Source: Sutterella seckii
GTDB lineage: Bacteria; Pseudomonadota; Gammaproteobacteria; Burkholderiales; Burkholderiaceae_F
Direction of reading: 5' to 3'
Assembly (NCBI RefSeq): GCF_009183815.1
Contig: NZ_WEHX01000003.1
Coordinates: forward strand, 25,591-89,590
Length of the DNA stretch: 64,000 nt
Shown here piece after piece: positions 59,155-64,000 of the stretch. The translations under genes and the position numbers were made by a program. The first letter of the stretch is position 1; every line of letters starts with the position of its first letter. The notes beneath the pieces are model-generated. The model ran no database searches and was not told where the DNA came from. It worked only from the letters and a program-made list of their open reading frames with translations.

Positions 59155-61530
59155 ATGGTACAGGGTCGCTACGTTTTCCCCTTCAGCCAGCTTCGCATGA
59201 CGGACGTTGATCGCGTCGGCGGCAAGAACGCCTCGCTCGGCGAGCTGCTCAGCCAGCTTACGAGCGCCGGCATCCGTGTTCCCGACGGCTTCGCCACGAC
59301 GGCTGAGGCCTTCCGTCTCTTCCTGCGCGAAGGCGGACTTGAGGACCGCATTCATGAACGCCTCAAGACGCTCAATGTTGATGATGTGAAGGCGCTTGCC
59401 GCTGCCGGTGCGGAAATCCGCGGCTGGATCGAAAAGGCGCCTTTCCCGGCTGAGCTCGAAAAGGAAATCCGCGAGTTCTACGAATGGCTTCGCGACGGCC
59501 GCGACATTTCCGTCGCCGTGCGTTCTTCGGCTACCGCCGAGGACCTTCCGGATGCATCCTTCGCCGGTCAGCAGGAAACCGTGCTCAACGTGAACGGCAT
59601 CGACGCCGTTCTCAGCCACATGAAGGAAGTCTTTGCTTCCCTCTACAACGACCGTGCCATTTCGTACCGCGTCCACAAGGGCTTCACGCACGCTGAGGTC
59701 GCGCTTTCCGCGGGCGTTCAGCGCATGTGCCGCTCCGACAAGGGCGCTGCCGGCGTGATGTTCACGCTCGATACGGAATCGGGCTTCGACAAGGTGGTCT
59801 TCATCACCGCTTCCTACGGCCTCGGCGAGACGGTCGTGCAGGGCGCGGTGAACCCCGACGAGTTCTACGTCTTCAAGCCCACCCTCGACGAAGGCAAGTT
59901 CCCGATCATCCGCAAGTCGCTCGGCTCGAAGCTGATCCGCATGGAATTCGAAACCGACGCCTCGACGGGCCGCACGGTCCGTACGGTCGATGTTTCTCCG
60001 GAAGACCGCCGCAAGTTCGCGATCACCGACGACGACGTGATCGAGCTCGCTAAGTTCGCCCGCATCATCGAGAAGCACTACGGCCGCCCGATGGACATCG
60101 AATGGGGCAAGGACGGCACCGACGGCAAGATCTACATCCTTCAGGCCCGTCCTGAAACGGTGAAGTCGCAGCAGAAGAGCGTTGAGGTCCAGGTCAAGTA
60201 CTCGCTCGGCTCCAAGGGCCGCCTCCTTGCGCAGGGCCGCGCCATCGGCCAGAAGATCGGCCAGGGCGAAGTCCGCGTCGTTCAGAGCGCTGCTGAAATG
60301 GACCGCGTGCAGCCGGGCGACGTGCTCGTCACCGACATGACCGACCCCAACTGGGAGCCGGTGATGAAGCGCGCGAGCGCCATCGTCACGAACCGCGGCG
60401 GCCGCACCTGCCACGCCGCCATCATTGCGCGCGAACTCGGCATTCCGGCTGTTGTCGGCTGCGGCGACGCGACCGAACGCATCATGGAAGGCGACAAGGT
60501 CACGGTCTCCTGCGCTGAAGGCGACACCGGCAACATCTACGAGGGACTTCTCCAGATCAATACCGAGGAAGTCACCCGCGGCGCGCTCCCCGAGATCCCC
60601 GTCAAGATCATGATGAATGTCGGCAACCCGCAGCTCGCCTTCGACTTCCAGTCGATCCCGAACAAGGGCGTGGGTCTTGCCCGTCTTGAGTTCATCATCA
60701 ACAACAACATCGGCATCCATCCGAAGGTCGTGCTCGAGTACCCGAACGTTCCGGGCGAACTCCGCGACGCCGTTGAACGCCTCTCCGCGGGCTATCCCTC
60801 CGCCAAGGCCTTCTACGAACGCAAGATCGCCGAAGGCGTGGCGACCATTGCCGCCGCCTTCTATCCGAAGAAGGTCATCGTTCGTCTCTCCGACTTCAAG
60901 AGCAACGAATACCGCAAGCTCATCGGCGGCGTCAACTACGAACCCGTGGAAGAAAATCCGATGCTCGGCTTCCGCGGCGCCTCGCGCTACATCGCCAACC
61001 AGTTTGCCGAATGCTTCGCGATGGAATGCCGCGCGATGAAGTTCGTGCGCGATGAAATGGGCCTCACGAACGTCGAACTCATGATTCCTTTCGTGCGTAC
61101 GGTTGATGAAGCCCGCCGCGTGACGGAAATCATGGAAAGCCACGGCCTCAAGCGCGGCGTGAACGGCCTTCGCCTCAACATGATGTGCGAAATCCCGAGC
61201 AATGCGCTTCTTGCCGACCAGTTCCTCGAATACTTCGACGGCTTCTCGATCGGTTCGAACGACATGACGCAGCTCGCGCTCGGCCTCGACCGCGACTCCG
61301 GTCTCGTTGCCGCCACGTTCGATGAACGCAACGACGCCGTGAAGGCGCTCCTCTCGATGGCGATCCGCGCCTGCCGCGCCAAGGGCAAGTACGTCGGCAT
61401 CTGCGGTCAGGGTCCTTCCGACCACGCCGACCTCGCCAAGTGGCTGATGGATGAGGGCATTGAGTCGATTTCGCTCAACCCCGATACGGTCGTCGACACC
61501 TGGCGCCGTCTCGCTTCCGGCCGCTGCTGA
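59155..61530 (+). CDS. ppsA: Phosphoenolpyruvate synthase
   Basis: 791 residues from ATG 59155 ([20 protein letters not shown]), preceded by AGAGGA. Domain order is ATP-grasp N-terminal part ([30 protein letters not shown]), swivelling phosphohistidine domain with catalytic His in [14 protein letters not shown] (near 418), and the TIM barrel ([12 protein letters not shown] at the end). It makes PEP from pyruvate and ATP, enabling gluconeogenesis from C3 compounds. The regulated threonine lies in the same GGRTCHAA motif. Paired with divergent ppsR. Codon use is strongly biased, consistent with high expression. Confidence 0.98.
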   Translation: MVQGRYVFPFSQLRMTDVDRVGGKNASLGELLSQLTSAGIRVPDGFATTAEAFRLFLREGGLEDRIHERLKTLNVDDVKALAAAGAEIRGWIEKAPFPAELEKEIREFYEWLRDGRDISVAVRSSATAEDLPDASFAGQQETVLNVNGIDAVLSHMKEVFASLYNDRAISYRVHKGFTHAEVALSAGVQRMCRSDKGAAGVMFTLDTESGFDKVVFITASYGLGETVVQGAVNPDEFYVFKPTLDEGKFPIIRKSLGSKLIRMEFETDASTGRTVRTVDVSPEDRRKFAITDDDVIELAKFARIIEKHYGRPMDIEWGKDGTDGKIYILQARPETVKSQQKSVEVQVKYSLGSKGRLLAQGRAIGQKIGQGEVRVVQSAAEMDRVQPGDVLVTDMTDPNWEPVMKRASAIVTNRGGRTCHAAIIARELGIPAVVGCGDATERIMEGDKVTVSCAEGDTGNIYEGLLQINTEEVTRGALPEIPVKIMMNVGNPQLAFDFQSIPNKGVGLARLEFIINNNIGIHPKVVLEYPNVPGELRDAVERLSAGYPSAKAFYERKIAEGVATIAAAFYPKKVIVRLSDFKSNEYRKLIGGVNYEPVEENPMLGFRGASRYIANQFAECFAMECRAMKFVRDEMGLTNVELMIPFVRTVDEARRVTEIMESHGLKRGVNGLRLNMMCEIPSNALLADQFLEYFDGFSIGSNDMTQLALGLDRDSGLVAATFDERNDAVKALLSMAIRACRAKGKYVGICGQGPSDHADLAKWLMDEGIESISLNPDTVVDTWRRLASGRC

Positions 61531-61585
61531 TGAAGCTTTCCGGAGCTTCTCCTTAAAGTAGAAGCTCCGGGGCTCCGGCACTCTG

Positions 61586-61625
61586 AAAAAACCTCTTCGG
61601 GCGCTTTGTCCGGGGAGGTTTTTTT
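61586..61625 (+). terminator. Terminator of ppsA
   Basis: AAAAAACCTC / GAGGTTTTTTT enclosing an inner CGGG/CCGG-type stem. A separate perfect hairpin (CCGGAGCTTCT / AGAAGCTCCGG, 61540-61571) lies between this and the ppsA stop. Confidence 0.85.
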
Positions 61626-61789
61626 GCGCTCCGCGTGCGCGCGGGCCTCTTAAATTTGCTTGCAACTTAACCCGGTGCTTCGGCCGCGGCTTAGGGGGAG
61701 GAGCGCTCCGGCGCGTGATAGACTGAATCAAATTGAAGGTTCCCGGGAGATCTTTTTCTTCCTCCCGAAGCGGAATCAAGGAGTCCTCA

Positions 61790-62230
61790 TTGATTACGAT
61801 TTCTCCAACGATTGCCTGGTTCATCGCGGCAGCGCTGGTGCTCGCTCTGGAGCTCTTTCTCACGACGGCGTATCTGCTCGCCGTGAGCTTTGGACTTGCC
61901 GCAGGCGCAATAGCCGCTTGGGCAGGATTCGGCTTTTCCGGACAGATTCTCGCCTGCGCCGCAGCCGTAGCGCTCGGCTGCGTGGCTGTTCTCATCTACA
62001 AAAAGAAATTCTCCGGCAGAAAGGATGATTCCATGCGGCTGCAGAACCTCGATGAGGGTCGGCTCGTGCGGGTCGACTCCGTCGGCTCCGACGGGCTCGC
62101 CGTCGTTACCTATCGGGGCGCCACGTGGATTGCCCGTCCCGGGTCGGCTTCCAATCTGACGCCCGGCGTCTGGACGATCGAGAGCGTCGACGGCACGCAG
62201 CTCGTTCTCGGAGAACGGCGCGGCAGCTGA
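61790..62230 (+). CDS. NfeD-like membrane protein
   Basis: 146 residues from a TTG start (LITISPTIAWF) chosen because AAGGAG lies 6 bases upstream. Three membrane segments (about 8-28, 30-50, 52-70) precede a cytoplasmic OB-fold domain (GRLVRVDSVGSDGLAVVTYR, WTIESVDGTQLVL). Short NfeD proteins partner with SPFH/stomatin proteins; the QmcA gene follows on the same strand, 68 bases on, so they probably form one membrane-microdomain operon. Confidence 0.88.
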   Translation: MITISPTIAWFIAAALVLALELFLTTAYLLAVSFGLAAGAIAAWAGFGFSGQILACAAAVALGCVAVLIYKKKFSGRKDDSMRLQNLDEGRLVRVDSVGSDGLAVVTYRGATWIARPGSASNLTPGVWTIESVDGTQLVLGERRGS

Positions 62231-62298
62231 CCGGCGCCGGCTGATGCTTTGTCAGAACCCTTTCTATTCCCAGCTTCCTTACTTCCACGTTTGCCACC

Positions 62299-63264
62299 AT
62301 GCTGATCGACTTTCCTGTGAGCGGCTTCTTCATCTTTACGCTGGTCCTCGTCATTCTTGCCATTCTCTTTGCCAGTCAGGGCATCAAGGTTGTGCCTCAG
62401 CAGACCGCCTGGGTGGTCGAGCGTCTAGGCAAGTTCCACGCCGTGCTCTCGCCCGGCCTCAACTTCATCATCCCGTTCGTCGATCGGGTCGCATACCGCC
62501 ACTCCCTCAAGGAAATCCCGCTCGATACGCCGAGTCAGGTCTGCATTACGCGCGACAACACTCAGCTCACGGTCGACGGCGTGCTCTTCTTTCAGGTGAC
62601 GGATCCCCAGCGCGCGAGCTACGGCACCTCCAACTACATCATCGCCATCACGCAGCTTGCGCAGACGACGCTTCGCAGCGTGATCGGCAAGATGGAGCTC
62701 GACAAGACTTTTGAGGAGCGCGACCTCATCAACAAGTCCGTTGTCTCCTCCATCGATGAGGCGGCCCTCAACTGGGGCGTTAAGGTGCTCCGTTATGAAA
62801 TCAAGGATCTGACGCCGCCCGCGGTAATCCTTCAGGCCATGCAGCAGCAGATCACGGCTGAGCGCGAAAAGCGCGCCGTGGTCGCGGCTTCCGAAGGCCG
62901 CAAGCTCGAACAGATCAATCTGGCAACGGGCGCAAGAGAAGCGGCCATTGCGCAGTCCGAGGGCGAAAAGCAGGCCGAGATCAACAAGGCCGAAGGCCAG
63001 GCTGCCGCCACGATTGCGCTTGCCAACGCTACGGCCGAGGCGCTCGAACGCATTGCCGCAGCGACCCAGAAAGAGGGCGGCCTCACGGCAGTCAACCTTC
63101 AGGTGGCTGAAAAGTACGTTGCGGCCTTCAGCGAACTTGCCCGCACGAACAACACGCTCATCGTGCCGGGGAACATGTCCGACATGAGCACGCTCATCGC
63201 GTCCGCCATGAAGATCGTCGACAGCTCCCGCGGCGCCGCTCAGGCGATCACGAAGGCAAAGTAG
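62299..63264 (+). CDS. qmcA: SPFH/Band 7 stomatin-like protein
   Basis: 321 residues. One N-terminal membrane segment (about 9-26), then the Band 7 domain: VVPQQTAWVVERLGKFHAVL, PGLNFIIPFVDRVAYRHSLK, LDTPSQVCITRDN. A long Ala/Glu-rich coiled coil (about 190-265, QQITAEREKRAVVAASEGRK) drives oligomerisation. QmcA-type proteins form rings in the inner membrane and modulate FtsH-type proteolysis. Downstream of the nfeD-like gene. Confidence 0.95.
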   Translation: MLIDFPVSGFFIFTLVLVILAILFASQGIKVVPQQTAWVVERLGKFHAVLSPGLNFIIPFVDRVAYRHSLKEIPLDTPSQVCITRDNTQLTVDGVLFFQVTDPQRASYGTSNYIIAITQLAQTTLRSVIGKMELDKTFEERDLINKSVVSSIDEAALNWGVKVLRYEIKDLTPPAVILQAMQQQITAEREKRAVVAASEGRKLEQINLATGAREAAIAQSEGEKQAEINKAEGQAAATIALANATAEALERIAAATQKEGGLTAVNLQVAEKYVAAFSELARTNNTLIVPGNMSDMSTLIASAMKIVDSSRGAAQAITKAK

Positions 63265-63285
63265 CCGGGAGGCGCTCTGCAGGAT

Positions 63286-63331
63286 AAAAGACGCCGCCGG
63301 TTTCGGGCTTCCGCAACCGGCGGTGTCTTTT
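63286..63331 (+). terminator. Terminator of the nfeD-qmcA operon
   Basis: AAAAGACGCCGCCGGTT opposes AACCGGCGGTGTCTTTT, nearly perfect, T-run in the descending arm. Confidence 0.88.
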
Positions 63332-63570
63332 AATGCGCAGCGCTGATTCAGGGCTCATTCAGGGCATTCGGCATCAGGCCTGGGGAGCCCGGAAAGAAAA
63401 TCCGAAGCGGAAGCTGCGTTCGCCCTTGAGGCCAGGCCGAGAGCGCTCGGGCGCCGTTGAGGGCCTCACGAAGGCCAGGCAGTCGGGAGAAAGCCTCCAT
63501 GGAAAAACTTCCGCCGGTTCCCGTGCTTTCGAAAGCGGCGGTGTCTTTTATTAACATAGGCACAAAATAG
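63332..63570 (+). other. Gene-less stretch with a second, partly duplicated terminator arm
   Basis: No coding frame is convincing. CGGCGGTGTCTTTTA at 63318-63332 (the descending arm of the qmcA terminator) recurs at 63536-63550, where it closes another hairpin (CCGCCG at about 63509 with CGGCGG). The stretch ends at the left side of an insertion sequence. Confidence 0.5.
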
Positions 63571-63599
63571 TTGACAAGCGGCTACGGTTATGTTATAAT
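63571..63599 (+). promoter_or_regulatory. Consensus sigma-70 promoter of the IS630-type transposase
   Basis: TTGACA (63571-63576), 17-bp spacer, TATAAT (63594-63599): exact consensus in both hexamers. The ATG of the transposase starts 7 bases after the -10, so transcription should begin at or next to the start codon (leaderless mRNA). Confidence 0.85.
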
Positions 63600-63605
63600 T
63601 GATAA

Positions 63606-64000
63606 ATGAGTTATGAAGATAAAACCACCACAACCCTCGACGGCCGCAAGGCCACTCCTGAAGCCCAGCTCGAGCTTCGCCGCCGCTGCATTGTTTACTT
63701 CCGTGATGGAGTAAAGCGCGCCGAAATTGCACGCAGACTCGGATTGAGCCGTCAATGGGTTACCAAGATCATCAAGATATACCAGACTGAAGGCTTTGAC
63801 AGCGCCGTTGCCGGCAAGAAGCGCGGCCTGAATGAGGCCGCGGCATCAGAAAAGCGTCGGCTCAGCCGGGAAGAAGAAAAGAAGGTCGCCAACTGGATTG
63901 GCGATAAGAATCCCGCGCAGCTGAAGTTCGACTTTGCCTTGTGGACGGCCAAGGCAGTGCGTCAGCTCATCTACAGAGAGTTCGGCAGACAGCTCGACCT
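63606..64000 (+). CDS. IS630-family transposase, N-terminal part; continues past right edge
   Basis: 131 codons are readable from ATG 63606 with no stop. They give the two helix-turn-helix domains of IS630-type transposases: LELRRRCIVYFRDGVKRAEI, RRLGLSRQWVTKIIKIYQTE, then KRGLNEAAASEKRRLSREEE and FDFALWTAKAVRQLIYREFG (the Winged-helix/HTH_32-33 region before the DDE core). The catalytic DDE domain lies beyond the window. No ribosome site precedes the ATG, in line with leaderless expression. IS630 elements insert at TA dinucleotides; the left end was not pinned down. Confidence 0.88.
   Translation, partial: MSYEDKTTTTLDGRKATPEAQLELRRRCIVYFRDGVKRAEIARRLGLSRQWVTKIIKIYQTEGFDSAVAGKKRGLNEAAASEKRRLSREEEKKVANWIGDKNPAQLKFDFALWTAKAVRQLIYREFGRQLD

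Noticed and set aside
59083..61995. A 970-codon open frame antisense to ppsA
   Set aside because: Long antisense frames are expected opposite strongly biased GC-rich genes; its translation has no family features, while the plus strand is an unmistakable PEP synthase.
1..64000. CRISPR arrays, prophage modules, rRNA or tRNA genes
   Set aside because: No regularly spaced repeats, phage structural genes or RNA gene signatures were found by reading.

Overview
The window is a GC-rich bacterial chromosome segment. Its gene content (IspZ/YciB next to a parvulin, SlmA, PpsR/PpsA, TilS, a DsbI-Dba pair, several exported flavoprotein reductases with a tetrahaem cytochrome, TTG/GTG starts) suggests a beta-proteobacterium, most likely Sutterellaceae (Sutterella-like gut anaerobe). 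That assignment is inference; no rRNA or tRNA is present to confirm it.

Layout. 1-5.6 kb: the 5' end of a flavohaemoglobin gene running off the left edge, a long intergenic stretch with an orphan terminator, two distantly similar small lipoproteins, formate-THF ligase, an orphan FixJ-type response regulator and a Nim/PPOx-like flavoprotein. 5.6-9.7 kb: a TPP riboswitch with thiC, a MetQ-type binding lipoprotein, an aldo/keto reductase. 9.9-15.4 kb: a membrane-anchored unknown, a YtcJ-like amidohydrolase, and an APC permease preceded by what reads as a lysine riboswitch and a downstream attenuator hairpin. 15.5-19.7 kb: a Zn/Cd/Pb P-type ATPase diverging from a CadR-type MerR regulator, with a 19-bp-spacer promoter between them. 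19.8-30 kb: isoaspartyl dipeptidase, the small membrane protein Dba with DsbI, a YihY protein, a Sel1-repeat protein, a frameshifted parvulin isomerase, IspZ/YciB and an M16 protease. 30-43.7 kb is the accessory-looking part: a quinone-reductase-like flavoprotein, a GNAT enzyme, a solitary HsdM/HsdS-like protein whose methyltransferase motifs are degenerate, serB, a Sec-exported fumarate-reductase-like flavoprotein, a short DprA, an EamA exporter, a tetrahaem cytochrome with a Tat-exported flavoprotein, then a graveyard of a truncated porin and two broken transposases, a twice-frameshifted unknown gene and a GntR regulator. 43.8-63.3 kb is mostly housekeeping: mutS, suhB, tilS (with a long basic N-terminal extension) coupled to a very large UPF1-like helicase, a nonsense-interrupted drug exporter, slmA, a LysE exporter, the divergent ppsR/ppsA pair, and an NfeD/QmcA pair. 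The right edge cuts an IS630-type transposase gene driven by a consensus, apparently leaderless promoter.

How it fits together. PpsA with its bifunctional regulator PpsR, formate-THF ligase, thiC and serB cover central metabolism. The two exported flavoproteins plus the cytochrome look like periplasmic anaerobic respiratory reductases; the Sec-type one keeps the fumarate reductase active-site set, while the Tat-type one does not and probably reduces something else. Metal stress is handled by the CadR/ZntA pair and nitrosative stress by the flavohaemoglobin. Several genes carry apparent single-base deletions or a nonsense codon. Four of the lesions lie in the 40.9-42.7 kb graveyard (decay); the isolated ones in the parvulin gene and the exporter could be genuine or consensus errors.
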